A stretch of 64,000 nt of DNA from NCBI RefSeq assembly GCF_001468125.1, contig NZ_LNYT01000020.1, forward strand, positions 663,624-727,623. The letters run 5' to 3'. Shown one piece after another: positions 26,640-35,464 of this stretch. Numbering within the stretch: the stretch's first letter is position 1; each line of letters begins with the position of its first letter. Position numbers and translations under genes: made by a program. The notes under the pieces were generated by a model. The model was given only the letters and a program-made list of their open reading frames with translations, was not told the origin of the DNA and did not search any database. Origin of the DNA: Legionella rubrilucens (GTDB lineage Bacteria > Pseudomonadota > Gammaproteobacteria > Legionellales > Legionellaceae).

Positions 26640-26808
26640 CCATAGTATAACGCCTGTTCAGGTTGAAGGAATAGCCCCTCTGCCGCGCAGCAAACGAGAG
26701 CGGCTGATTAATCTGCTAATTTATTGTGCATTTTTTATGGGTTTGGCTGGTTAAGAGGAGGCTTTCCTTGTAAACTAGCGTATTTGAATTTATTTTACCG
26801 GGAAAAGC

Positions 26809-27916
26809 ATGTTAGAAGTGAACCAGATTACGTTCAATTTAGGCGATTTGAATGACCGCATTCAAGCGCTTCGGGGGTATCTTTGAATTCGATAATAAAC
26901 GGGAACGGCTTGAGGAAGTAGTCCGCGAACTGGAGTCGGCTGACGTCTGGAATAATCCTGAACAAGCCCAGGCCCTGGGTAAGGAAAGGGCTCAGCTGGA
27001 AGCCGTGGTTCATCAGCTTCAGGACTTAAGCCAGAGCATGGTGGATTTATCCGAGCTTTTTGAAATGGCCCGCGCGGAAGAGGATGAGGGCACAATCAGC
27101 GACATTACCCAGGAATTGGAAAAAGTGGAGAAACAGGTCGCCGATCTGGAGTTTCGCCGCATGTTTTCGGGCAAAATGGACCATGCCAACGCGTACCTTG
27201 ACATTCAATCCGGCTCCGGCGGCACCGAAGCGCAGGATTGGGCGGAAATGCTTCTGCGCATGTACCTGCGTTGGGGTGAGCACCATGGTTTTCAGTGTGA
27301 ACTGATTGAATGTTCAGCCGGCGACGTGGCCGGTATCAAGAGCGCCACCATTCATTTCAGCGGTGAATACGCCTATGGCTGGCTCCGAACGGAAACCGGC
27401 GTGCATCGTCTGGTGCGCAAATCGCCTTTTGATTCGGGCAACCGCCGCCACACGTCCTTTTCTGCCGTGTTTGTTTCGCCGGAAGTGGATGATGACATCG
27501 ACATTGAAATCAACCCCGCGGATTTACGCATTGACACTTACCGTGCCTCGGGGGCAGGCGGCCAGCACGTAAACCGTACCGATTCAGCGGTAAGGATTAC
27601 CCACGTGCCTACAGGCATTGTTGTTCAATGCCAGACTGACAGAAGTCAGCACAAAAACAAAGACCATGCCATGAAGCAGTTGCGCGCCAAGCTTTATGAA
27701 TTGGAAATGCAGAAGAAAAACGCCGAACAACAGGCTCTGGAGGCCAGTAAATCGGATATAGGCTGGGGTTCGCAGATTCGATCCTACGTGCTTGACCAGT
27801 CGCGGATTAAAGATTTACGCACCGGCGTTGAAACCAGTAATACCCAGGCCGTTTTAGACGGCGATCTGGATCAGTTTATTCACGCCAGTTTGAAAGCAGG
27901 AGTAGGGGCAGCATGA
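26809..27916 (+). CDS. prfB: Peptide chain release factor 2, with programmed +1 frameshift
   Basis: RF2 releases finished proteins at UAA and UGA. The gene begins at ATG 26809 with 25 codons ([13 protein letters not shown]...) and meets an in-frame TGA at 26884-26886. It continues in the +1 frame from GAA at 26885, giving 368 residues (E. coli 365). The downstream part contains the stop-codon-reading SPF tripeptide ([12 protein letters not shown]) and the catalytic GGQ ([12 protein letters not shown]). The last bases overlap the lysS start (ATGA), as in many Gammaproteobacteria where prfB-lysS are cotranscribed. A single uninterrupted frame would miss the true N-terminus. Confidence 0.97.
26872..26886 (+). 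promoter_or_regulatory. Programmed ribosomal frameshift site of prfB
   Basis: CGGGGGTATCTTTGA combines an internal Shine-Dalgarno-like G run, the slippery CTT codon and the UGA stop followed by A. This is the classical RF2 autoregulatory site at codon 26: low RF2 slows termination, and the ribosome slips +1 to make more RF2. Confidence 0.95.
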
Positions 27917-29400
27917 CAGAAGAGATTTTAGATGAAAGCGAAGTCTACCAGATTCGCAAACAAAAGCTTGGCGAGTTGCGCCAGCAGGGCTTTAATTTTC
28001 CCAATCATTTTCATCGACAGCATTTGGCCGCTGAGTTATTGAAAGATTACGAAGGGTTTGAAAAAGACGCATTAGCCGAACAGGCGGTAAAGGTAACCAT
28101 CGCCGGCCGCATTGTGTTGCGGCGTATCATGGGCAAGGCGAGCTTTTTCCATATCCAGGATGTGTCCGGTCGAATCCAGGTTTATGTCCGTCAAAATGAT
28201 TTGCCGGAAGTGTATGAACAATTTAAACATTGGGATTTGGGTGACATTGTCGGCGTCAATGGGCTGCTCTTTAAAACCAATACAGGGGAATTGACTGTTC
28301 ATGCCGAGCAGGTTGTACTGCTGACTAAGTCCTTACGGCCTTTGCCGGATAAATACCACGGCTTGTCCGATCAGGAAATGAAATACCGTAAACGGTATGT
28401 CGATTTGATCGCCAACGAAGAGAGCCGCAAAACCTTTACCACACGCACCCGTCTGATTAAAGCCTTGCGCCAGTTTATGGACGATCACCAGTTTCTGGAA
28501 GTGGAAACGCCGATGATGCATCCGATTCCGGGCGGCGCATTGGCGCGTCCCTTCGTCACCCATCACAATACCCTGGATATGCAAATGTTCCTGCGCATTG
28601 CGCCGGAACTGTATCTTAAACGGCTGGTGGTGGGCGGTTTTGAGCGTGTGTATGAAATTAACCGCAATTTCCGTAATGAAGGCATTTCCACCCGCCATAA
28701 TCCTGAATTCACCATGATTGAGTTTTATCAGGCCTATGCCGATTACGACGATCTCATGGATTTCACCGAGCAATTGCTGCATTTCCTCTGTGATGAGGTG
28801 CTGGGCAGCCGTCAGGTAAGCTACCAGGATTGGGTTATTGATTTTGCCAAACCCTTTGCCCGCATGACTGTGAAAGAGGCTGTTTTACACCACCATCCGC
28901 AAATTCAGGCGGAACAATTGGAGAATGTGGATTCCTGCCGCGACATTCTAAAGCAGAAAGGTCTTGGGTTTAAACCCACCGACGGGTTAGGTAAACTGCA
29001 AATGATTCTTTTCGAAGAAACGGTTGAGCATTTACTCATCCAGCCGACTTTCATTACCGGTTACCCGACCGAGGTCTCACCGCTGGCCAGACGCAGCAAC
29101 AGCAATCCGGAAGTCACCGATCGGTTCGAATTCTTTATTGCCGGACGCGAAATTGCCAATGGCTTCTCAGAATTAAACGATGCGGAAGATCAGGCGGAAC
29201 GCTTTCACAGGCAGGTGGCAGAAAAAGATGCCGGCGATCTGGAAGCCATGCATTTTGACAGTGATTACATTGAGGCGTTGGAGTACGGTATGCCGCCGAC
29301 AGCCGGGGAAGGGATTGGGGTGGACAGGCTGGTCATGCTGTTTACCAATTCTCAGTCCATCCGCGATGTGATTCTATTTCCGCATTTACGTCAATTATAA
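27913..29400 (+). CDS. lysS: Lysyl-tRNA synthetase, class II
   Basis: The enzyme charges tRNA-Lys with lysine. The N-terminal OB-fold anticodon-binding domain (about 60-145) includes [20 protein letters not shown]. The class II core has motif 1 ([18 protein letters not shown]), motif 2 ([20 protein letters not shown]) and motif 3 ([16 protein letters not shown]). Length 495 matches the family. It overlaps prfB by 4 bases and is followed by a strong hairpin. Confidence 0.97.
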   Translation: MTEEILDESEVYQIRKQKLGELRQQGFNFPNHFHRQHLAAELLKDYEGFEKDALAEQAVKVTIAGRIVLRRIMGKASFFHIQDVSGRIQVYVRQNDLPEVYEQFKHWDLGDIVGVNGLLFKTNTGELTVHAEQVVLLTKSLRPLPDKYHGLSDQEMKYRKRYVDLIANEESRKTFTTRTRLIKALRQFMDDHQFLEVETPMMHPIPGGALARPFVTHHNTLDMQMFLRIAPELYLKRLVVGGFERVYEINRNFRNEGISTRHNPEFTMIEFYQAYADYDDLMDFTEQLLHFLCDEVLGSRQVSYQDWVIDFAKPFARMTVKEAVLHHHPQIQAEQLENVDSCRDILKQKGLGFKPTDGLGKLQMILFEETVEHLLIQPTFITGYPTEVSPLARRSNSNPEVTDRFEFFIAGREIANGFSELNDAEDQAERFHRQVAEKDAGDLEAMHFDSDYIEALEYGMPPTAGEGIGVDRLVMLFTNSQSIRDVILFPHLRQL

Positions 29401-29436
29401 AAGAAGCCCTCACCGTGCATCACGGTGAGGGCTTCG
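29397..29436 (-). terminator. Long-stem terminator between lysS and the convergent gene
   Basis: A perfect 15-bp stem (29404-29418 with 29422-29436, loop CAT) is followed on the minus strand by TTTTATAATTG. The U-tract orientation serves the minus-strand gene at 29452; the same stem probably also stops lysS. Confidence 0.85.
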
Positions 29437-29451
29437 CATGAGTTGTCGGCG

Positions 29452-29880
29452 TTATTGCACCGTAATGTTCAGTAAATCGGTTCGGCTGGGTTGAGAGCAT
29501 AAAAACTGACTCGGCACATTGCCGCCGCCCGCCACAGTTTTACAGATTTCAGGGCCGTTGTGCACGCCGCTTGCAAAATTGGAATTAAACACCAGATTTA
29601 AGAAACAGCTTTGGCCATGGGCAAGCACAAAGGGATTCTGGCAGGCGTTGGGGCCTGCAGTAATCTGCTGAACGCCGGTGAGCGGAACCAGCGTCAGTTC
29701 ACGGGTAATCAGGGTATTGTTGGTGACCAGGTATTGGGCTCCCACGATATCGCCTGGCGCAATCAGCGCGGGTGGTCTTACGGTGTTTACAATACTGAAT
29801 TTGGGCTGCGTTCCGGCATTGCCTAAAGAGGAAAGCAAAATGAGTCCGAAGCCGAAAATGCCAGGTATCCTTTTTTTCAT
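29452..29880 (-). CDS. Secreted beta-sandwich-like protein
   Basis: The first 22 residues are a signal peptide (LILLSSLGNA). The 120-residue mature part is rich in Val, Thr, Asn and Pro, with beta-strand periodicity and four cysteines. Its middle block NPFVLAHGQSCFLNLVF resembles a recurring module of exported Legionella proteins, as I recall it. It is probably periplasmic, surface or secreted. No enzymatic motif is visible. It ends at a strong terminator and has no operon partner. Confidence 0.7.
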   Translation of the reverse strand: MKKRIPGIFGFGLILLSSLGNAGTQPKFSIVNTVRPPALIAPGDIVGAQYLVTNNTLITRELTLVPLTGVQQITAGPNACQNPFVLAHGQSCFLNLVFNSNFASGVHNGPEICKTVAGGGNVPSQFLCSQPSRTDLLNITVQ

Positions 29881-30072
29881 GAACGTGTCCCTTAAGAATA
29901 ATGTTAAGCGGTAATGAGTATTCCATGGAATGCCTCAGGTCGAATCTTATAATTTCACATCCTTTCAGGCAAAAGCAACTGCGACAGGTGTTGCAGTGAC
30001 CATGGATTAATCCCTGGAAGCCGTCGTCTTAAGCGACACAGACGTTGATGGGGAAACCCCGTTACCCCGAAG

Positions 30073-30576
30073 TCAATGCCCCTGGCGTTCGGAAAGCGCG
30101 TGGCAATTTTTATATTTTTTCTGGCTGCCGCAGGGACAGGGCGCATTGCGCGAAATGGCACGTTTATGCTGAGGTTTGGCATAAAGCGGTTTATGAGCCG
30201 CTGTGTAAAACCATTGCCCATCGACGCGTACAAATTCACTGCGTTCATGAATGGCCTGTAATTTGCCGCCATCACGCAGGCTGGCTAAAAATTCAACATA
30301 GCCCCGATCCGGATTGTCGGCGTCGAGCTTGCAATTGACCACTTGAAGACTAAGCCAATCGACTTTAGCAGCCCATTGCGATACCTCCTGTTCATGAAAG
30401 CCAAGCAGGGGCTCGCCTTTCATGGTGTTTTTAATGTACGTCATGTTGGCTTGCGTATAAGCCGTGTAACGTGAGCGCATCAGGGCTTCAGGGGTCGGCG
30501 GGCGCTGCGATTGATCAATGTATAAACCGCAGCATTGCCTGTAGTCTTTAAGTGAGCCGCAAGGACAATCAGCCAT
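30073..30576 (-). CDS. ychJ: YchJ-family (UPF0225) SEC-C zinc-motif protein
   Basis: SEC-C zinc-binding motifs are present at both ends: CPCGSLKDYRQCC near residue 4 and CPCGSQKKYKNCH near residue 147. The middle is an NTF2-like domain with the family block PEALMRSRYTAYTQANMTYI and a strand with HERSEFVRVDGQWFY. Length 167 is typical of YchJ. The family is widespread in proteobacteria, and its precise role is unsettled. It stands alone between two intergenic gaps. Confidence 0.9.
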   Translation of the reverse strand: MADCPCGSLKDYRQCCGLYIDQSQRPPTPEALMRSRYTAYTQANMTYIKNTMKGEPLLGFHEQEVSQWAAKVDWLSLQVVNCKLDADNPDRGYVEFLASLRDGGKLQAIHERSEFVRVDGQWFYTAAHKPLYAKPQHKRAISRNAPCPCGSQKKYKNCHALSERQGH

Positions 30577-30703
30577 TCATTAACTCCCGCAATAGTACTT
30601 TGATGCCAATAATATCATGAGTATAATCAAGATGTTCATATAAAATGCCAGGTGGTTGCGCGCCAGCCCGGCGTGTTGTCCATTTGTAAAGGAATAATCA
30701 ACC

Positions 30704-31432
30704 ATGATGACTCTTTATCAGTTCCCCTGCCATTGGGGTTTGCCCAATGCCAGTCCCTTTTGTTTAAAGCTTGAGACTTATCTGCGCATGATTGAAATGC
30801 CTTATGAAATCCGTTTTGTCATGGATCCGCGAAAGAGTCCAAAGGGAAAGCTGCCCTGCCTTAAGATCGAAGGAGAACTGCTCTCTGACAGCGAACTGAT
30901 TATTGACCACCTGAAGGAAAAATACGGCGATGTACTCGATGGCCAGCTCCGTGAGGATCAGCGCGCCTTAATGACCCTGCTGGACAATACCTTCACGGAG
31001 CGCCTGTACTGGTTCATCGTGTACTACCGTTGGCAACAGGACGCGGGCTGGGCTTTTGTGAAAGAGGGCTTTTTCGGCAAACTTCCATGGCTTGCCAGAC
31101 TATTTGTCCCCAACAGCGTCAGGAAGGCCACCCTTAACGCACTCCATCAGCAGGGGACCGGCCGCCATAAACCGGAGGAGGTATTCAAGCTCGCCACAAA
31201 AACCCTGGATGCCATTGCCATAACCCTGGGTGACAAAAAATATTTCCTCGGTGCAGAGATGACCAGTATTGATGCAACGGCTTTTGCTTTTCTGGCCAAT
31301 ATTGTCTGGGTCCCCTACGAGGATCCTTTAAAATCCTATCTGCAAAAATACAGCAATATTTTGAATTATTGTGAACGAATTTGGAGCATTTTTTATCCTG
31401 AAATAGAGAGACCATTCCCGTTGGTGAAATGA
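30704..31432 (+). CDS. Glutathione S-transferase, metaxin/FAX-like
   Basis: The N-terminal thioredoxin-like domain opens with LYQFPCHWGLPNASPFCLKLETYL and contains PKGKLPCLKIEGELLSDSELII, the cis-Pro and glutathione-binding Ser region. The C-terminal helical domain includes FLGAEMTSIDATAFAFLANI. This combination is typical of the metaxin/failed-axon-connections GST branch found in many bacteria. These proteins bind glutathione and may act in detoxification. The 242-residue length agrees. Its 3' end is AT-rich. No operon partner is evident. Confidence 0.82.
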   Translation: MMTLYQFPCHWGLPNASPFCLKLETYLRMIEMPYEIRFVMDPRKSPKGKLPCLKIEGELLSDSELIIDHLKEKYGDVLDGQLREDQRALMTLLDNTFTERLYWFIVYYRWQQDAGWAFVKEGFFGKLPWLARLFVPNSVRKATLNALHQQGTGRHKPEEVFKLATKTLDAIAITLGDKKYFLGAEMTSIDATAFAFLANIVWVPYEDPLKSYLQKYSNILNYCERIWSIFYPEIERPFPLVK

Positions 31433-31527
31433 TTGTCTTTTTCCTTAATCGTAGCCAGGATATTTACTTTGCAAGCGTATTTTATTTTGTTAAGATTTAT
31501 TTGCATAAATAACAACAGAGGTAGAAA

Positions 31528-31749
31528 ATGCCTATTATTAGTGGGAATCGTTTCCAGAAAAAAGAAAAAATCAAGGCTGAAATCAGCAGTGAAACTTTCG
31601 AGAAAATCAATGCTTATTGCGCTTGGGCTAATATTGACGACATTGGTTTTTTCATTGAAGAAGCAGCCGGTTTCGTTTTCAACAAAGACCGTGAGTGGAA
31701 AAAATTAAAAAAACAAGCCAAAAAACGCTCTGAAACGACTTCAGCCTGA
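31528..31749 (+). CDS. Small basic protein, possible ribbon-helix-helix DNA binder
   Basis: The 73-residue protein has a basic N-terminus, a short strand (KIKAEISSETFEKI) and two helices (YCAWANIDDIGFFIEEAAGFVF), followed by a Lys-rich tail. That order resembles ribbon-helix-helix repressors, but the similarity is weak. It has its own ribosome site (AGAGGTAGAAA) and a terminator directly after the stop, so it looks like a genuine single-gene unit. Confidence 0.6.
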   Translation: MPIISGNRFQKKEKIKAEISSETFEKINAYCAWANIDDIGFFIEEAAGFVFNKDREWKKLKKQAKKRSETTSA

Positions 31750-31756
31750 TTTAAAA

Positions 31757-31782
31757 GCGGCACGTCAAGTGCCGTTCTTTTA
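31757..31782 (+). terminator. Rho-independent terminator of the small RHH-like gene
   Basis: CGGCAC and GTGCCG form a 6-bp stem with loop GTCAA, followed by TTCTTTTA, 8 bases after the stop codon. Confidence 0.8.
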
Positions 31783-31911
31783 CTTGCATTATCTACCATG
31801 CCCTCATTAAATTAAGCTTATACTATTGAGGATAACTTCAATAGCCATTTCTGCTGTCATTGTTTTAATCTCAAGCAATAAAATCGTGGATTATTTTCCC
31901 AGGGAGGGGAT

Positions 31912-32753
31912 ATGAAACATACACCGTTATGGAAAGTAATCAGTGCCAAATCCCGGTATTATCCTGAACTGAATCAGTCGATTGATGTCGACGTGGTCAT
32001 TATTGGCGGCGGCATAACCGGGGTGACTGCGGCCATGGAACTGATAAACAGCAAAAAAACCGTTGCCCTCAATTGAGGCGCATCAACTGGGCGGTTCTGG
32101 TGGCTGGCAACCATCATAAAACCGGGCAGGAGAATTCAGCCAGGAGTCGTTACGACACGCTGAAAACGTTTTTACACCAGGACCTGGCGATGACCGAGGT
32201 TGCGAATTACTGGTCGGCACAGCATTTTCAATCGGCCGATCACATCCCTTACATCGGTCTTGCCAGACGGCATCACAAGCAGGTGTATATGGCAACCGGG
32301 TATTTTGCGGATGGCTTGGTGTATGGCACACTGGCGGGATTACTGATTGCTGATTTAATCAGCACCGGGCAGAATAAGATCCATTGTTTTGAGTCAACGC
32401 GAACTCAATGGCTCGCCTCTTTTGGTTTTTGGCTTAAAGAGAATCTCAATGTCTTTGGACGGTACTTAAGTGATTTGCCGCACATTGCCGCCAAAGACTG
32501 TGCCGAGGTCGGCCAGGGCGAGGGTAAAATTGTAGAGTTTAACCGCGAGAAATGGGCGGTCTCTCGCGATGAGCAGGACCAGGTGCATGTTGTGTCGGCC
32601 GTATGTACCCACATGAAATGCCTGGTGCATTGGAATGATGCCGAAAAAACCTGGGATTGCCCCTGCCACGGCAGCCGGTTTTCGCCGCAGGGTGACGTGC
32701 TCGAAGGGCCGGCAACAAGAAACCTGCGGCCTATTAATAACAAGGAGGTGTAA
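31912..32753 (+). pseudogene. Decayed FAD-dependent oxidoreductase with C-terminal Rieske domain
   Basis: An ATG at 31912, behind GGAGGGG, opens 53 residues containing the FAD-binding turn DVVIIGGGITGVTAAMEL, then hits TGA at 32074. In the next frame the expected continuation IEAHQLGG appears from 32072, so one extra A sits near 32071. From about 32095 a third frame resumes with AGNHHKTGQ, YWSAQHFQSADHIPYIG and a Rieske [2Fe-2S] domain (CTHMKC... CPCHGSRF). About 230-250 residues between the FAD turn and AGNHHKTG are absent compared with intact relatives of the YhfW type. Two lesions, one frame error and one internal deletion, make this a pseudogene. The remaining C-terminal frame could still be translated as a fragment. 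Intact downstream membrane genes probably belonged to its operon. Confidence 0.85.
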
Positions 32754-32755
32754 CC

Positions 32756-33100
32756 ATGTTGATTTTTGCTATTGTTGTTTTTGTTTTGGCCGCTTTATTA
32801 GGCCTTTATCTCGCCAGTTTCATTTTAACCAATAAGAACACACCCAAAGGTGTGGCGCTGATTCATGGCGGTTTTGCCTTGACAGGCATTCTATTGCTTA
32901 GTGGGTATTCGCTGATGTATGACACACCGGTCTGGGCGCTGGTGTTCTTTCTGCTGGCCGCCATGGGCGGTGCATTCATGTTTTATCTCGATTTGACGGG
33001 TAAAAAGATTGCTAAGGTCCTGCCTTTGGGGCATGGCCTTATTGCTGCAGTTGGGTTAGTGCTGTTAGTCCTTTATGTTTATCAGGGGCATTCATCATGA
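32756..33100 (+). CDS. Four-helix membrane protein of unknown function
   Basis: The 114-residue protein is hydrophobic throughout, with four membrane segments and a short loop KNTPKGVALIHGG between the first two. It begins 2 bases after the Rieske pseudogene behind an AAGGAGG site and overlaps the next gene by 4 bases, so it is part of a five-gene unit. No family is recognised; the composition resembles small quinone- or cytochrome-associated membrane proteins, but that is only an impression. Confidence 0.7.
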   Translation: MLIFAIVVFVLAALLGLYLASFILTNKNTPKGVALIHGGFALTGILLLSGYSLMYDTPVWALVFFLLAAMGGAFMFYLDLTGKKIAKVLPLGHGLIAAVGLVLLVLYVYQGHSS

Positions 33101-33693
33101 GGCAAAAAAAACGCTACCTCTCCTGGTCGGCTATTTTTGCCGGCGCAGTCGCCGGGGTGGGGCTTAATTTCTTGCTGAATCTCTTGTCGCTCGGATTAGG
33201 AATCAGCAGTTTTTCGATCGACAGCGAAGGCAATACTTTTTTTTCCTTTGCCGGCTTTTTGTGCTTTTGCCTGGCGGCCATCCTAGCCATGTTCTCGACC
33301 GGCTGGATTGCTGGAAAATTAACCCCGGTGGTGGTAAAGGCCCGGGCCTTTGGCCTATTAATCGGATTTATCGCCTGGTCCATGCTGCTGATCATGACGA
33401 TTATTTTAATCACCAACATGATTCAGTACGCGGCCTTCCATTCCAATTTTACTTCGAATCTGGTAGCTATCAAATTAACCAATGATGCACCCATGCTGAC
33501 GGAGACCGTGGCTGATACCAGGAGAAAATCGCCGCTTCACATCAACATTGAGACCCGCAGGAAAGTGCTGACCTTAAATGCCTTTCTTACTTTTGTCCTG
33601 TTTTTTATCGGTTCCCTCAGTGGGTGTGTGGGAGGATTTTTGGGCTATACGCGATCGCCTGAAACCAATAGCCCGATGGGGGATTCTCCATGA
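33097..33693 (+). CDS. Polytopic membrane protein of unknown function
   Basis: The 198-residue protein has a basic N-terminus (MRQKKRYLSW) and four or more membrane helices, with a hydrophilic loop around residues 125-155. The first helix pattern SAIFAGAVAGVGLNFLLNLL and GWIAGKL resemble bacterial membrane proteins with a TIGR04086/YrzE-like fold, but I am not certain. It overlaps its neighbours by 4 bases on both sides, which indicates translational coupling within the unit. Confidence 0.7.
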   Translation: MRQKKRYLSWSAIFAGAVAGVGLNFLLNLLSLGLGISSFSIDSEGNTFFSFAGFLCFCLAAILAMFSTGWIAGKLTPVVVKARAFGLLIGFIAWSMLLIMTIILITNMIQYAAFHSNFTSNLVAIKLTNDAPMLTETVADTRRKSPLHINIETRRKVLTLNAFLTFVLFFIGSLSGCVGGFLGYTRSPETNSPMGDSP

Positions 33694-34979
33694 AAATCAT
33701 GATTTTAGGCGCCAATGGTTTTCTGGGTGAACACGTGACGAAACGTTTGCTGGACAGTGACCATGAGGTTCTTTGTGCAGCGCATCATCCTCACGAGGTT
33801 CTTAACCAATTCCCGAAAGCGCAGGTGATCGCCTGCGATTTTCTAGAGGATACCGCCTCGGCTATCTGGTTGCCGAGGCTTGAAGGCGTAGACGTGATCA
33901 TTAACTGCGTCGGGATTTTTTATCATTTCAACAAGGCTGTGATTTGGACCCTGCATTACTTAGCCCCCAAAGCCCTTTACACCGCAGCGGAAAAGCAACA
34001 GGTAAAAAAGATCATCCATGTTTCAGCGCTCGGCATTGAACGGTATGACACGGAATACGCCAGAAGCAAGCTGGCCGTGGAAGAATGGTTAAAAACCTCG
34101 ACGGTCCCCGCGTATGTGCTTCGTCCGTCATTTATTTATGGTCAGGGCGCCCGTGGCGGCATTGCCTTGATGGCCAGTCTCGCATCATTGCCCATCATTC
34201 CTTTACCAGGCCATGGCGAACAGTGTTTACAACCCATCCACATCGATGATTTGAGTGAGGCCATTCATCAATTGGTGGACAAACCGTTATCGCGGTTTGA
34301 AATCTTAACGGCCGTGAGCAGTCAGGAAATCAGTATCAGGCAGCTGTTGCTGAGCCTGCGGTCCTGGTTAAAGCTTAAACCCACGTTCATGTTGCCGCTG
34401 CCGCTCGGGTTATTAAACATTGCCGCATGGTTTGGCAATTTCATCTCGGGCTCGCGCATTAACAGTGCAGCACTGCAGATGCTTGAAAAAGGGAATACGG
34501 CCAGCCGGGAGGAGGTTCTTCAATTTGAACAGACAACCGAGGTTAAACCAAGGTCTTTTGACGAAGGGTTGCGGCAAACCCCGAGCACAGAGGGCGATCA
34601 TCTGACCGCCCGGTTCATGGTGTTGACGCCGTTGCTTCGCCTAAGTCTGGCGTTCATGTGGATTGCCAGTGCGTTAACCAGCTTTTTTTACGGCAGGGAC
34701 CATTCTTATGCCTTGTTATCGGAAATCAACATCCCTTCAGCATGGCAGCCCGGGTTACTCTATGGTGCAGCCACTCTGAATGCCATCATTGGGATGGCGC
34801 TGCTCCTGCACATCAAAACCCGTTTCTTTTGTTGGGTGCAACTGGCGGTTATTTTGGTTTATACCCTTATCATTTCCATCGCCTTGCCTCATTTGTGGTT
34901 GGAACCGTTTGGTCCGGTGGTAAAAAACATACCTATCCTGGTGGGCATTATCATGTTATGTGTTCTGGAGAGGGATTAA
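33690..34979 (+). CDS. NAD(P)-binding SDR/NmrA-like protein fused to a DoxX-like membrane domain
   Basis: Residues 1-290 form an atypical short-chain dehydrogenase with MILGANGFLGEHV for nucleotide binding, NCVGIF, and the sugar-epimerase-like VLRPSFIYG. Residues about 310-429 carry four membrane helices of the DoxX-like type (DUF4281-style). Fusions of this kind occur in proteobacteria as predicted membrane-linked oxidoreductases. It is coupled to the upstream gene by a 4-base overlap and to the DUF2269 gene by one base (TAATG). The neighbouring Rieske/FAD pseudogene suggests the cluster handled a redox reaction at the membrane. Confidence 0.8.
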   Translation: MKIMILGANGFLGEHVTKRLLDSDHEVLCAAHHPHEVLNQFPKAQVIACDFLEDTASAIWLPRLEGVDVIINCVGIFYHFNKAVIWTLHYLAPKALYTAAEKQQVKKIIHVSALGIERYDTEYARSKLAVEEWLKTSTVPAYVLRPSFIYGQGARGGIALMASLASLPIIPLPGHGEQCLQPIHIDDLSEAIHQLVDKPLSRFEILTAVSSQEISIRQLLLSLRSWLKLKPTFMLPLPLGLLNIAAWFGNFISGSRINSAALQMLEKGNTASREEVLQFEQTTEVKPRSFDEGLRQTPSTEGDHLTARFMVLTPLLRLSLAFMWIASALTSFFYGRDHSYALLSEINIPSAWQPGLLYGAATLNAIIGMALLLHIKTRFFCWVQLAVILVYTLIISIALPHLWLEPFGPVVKNIPILVGIIMLCVLERD

Positions 34980-35464
34980 TGCTTTATTTCTGGCTTAAAT
35001 ACATCCATGTCTTAAGTTCCACCGTTTTATTTGGCACGGGTCTTGGTACGGCCAGTGTGATGTTATACGGGCACTGCACCAAAAACGTCTCCTTAATGGC
35101 CGGCATCAACCAATACGTGGTCTGGGTCGACTGGCTGTTTACCGGCTCTTCAGGGGTTATTCAGGTTGTGACAGGACTGTGGATGGTGTATCTCGCAGGC
35201 TATTCCTTTACTTTGTTCTGGATCTGGGGTGCCATAATCGGTTACACGGTTACCGCCATCTGCTGGTTTATTGTGGTGTACCTGCAAATTAAAATAAAAA
35301 ACATCACGGTTGAGGCCGCCAGGGCTAATCAGGCCCTGCCGCCTGCCTATTACCGTCACTTTAAGTGGTGGTTTCTATTGGGATGGCCCGCCTTCATCAG
35401 CCTGTTGATTGTTTTTTATCTGATGGTGATGAAGCCGGTCTCTGCCCTAGCTGTGTTTGGTTGA
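34979..35464 (+). CDS. DUF2269 family membrane protein
   Basis: The ATG at 34979 shares a base with the upstream stop. The 161-residue protein has four membrane helices and the family block KYIHVLSSTVLFGTGLGTA at the N-terminus. DUF2269 proteins are often found next to DoxX-type SDR fusions, as here. Its function is unknown. The 3' end overlaps the convergent kinase gene by 18 bases. Confidence 0.82.
   Translation: MLYFWLKYIHVLSSTVLFGTGLGTASVMLYGHCTKNVSLMAGINQYVVWVDWLFTGSSGVIQVVTGLWMVYLAGYSFTLFWIWGAIIGYTVTAICWFIVVYLQIKIKNITVEAARANQALPPAYYRHFKWWFLLGWPAFISLLIVFYLMVMKPVSALAVFG

Noticed and set aside
26852..26884. ATG at 26852 as the prfB start.
   Set aside because: The real start is 26809 with a programmed frameshift; using 26852 drops the conserved RF2 N-terminus.
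28333..28782. 149-residue antisense frame opposite lysS.
   Set aside because: It is a shadow of the lysyl-tRNA synthetase core; no supporting signal.
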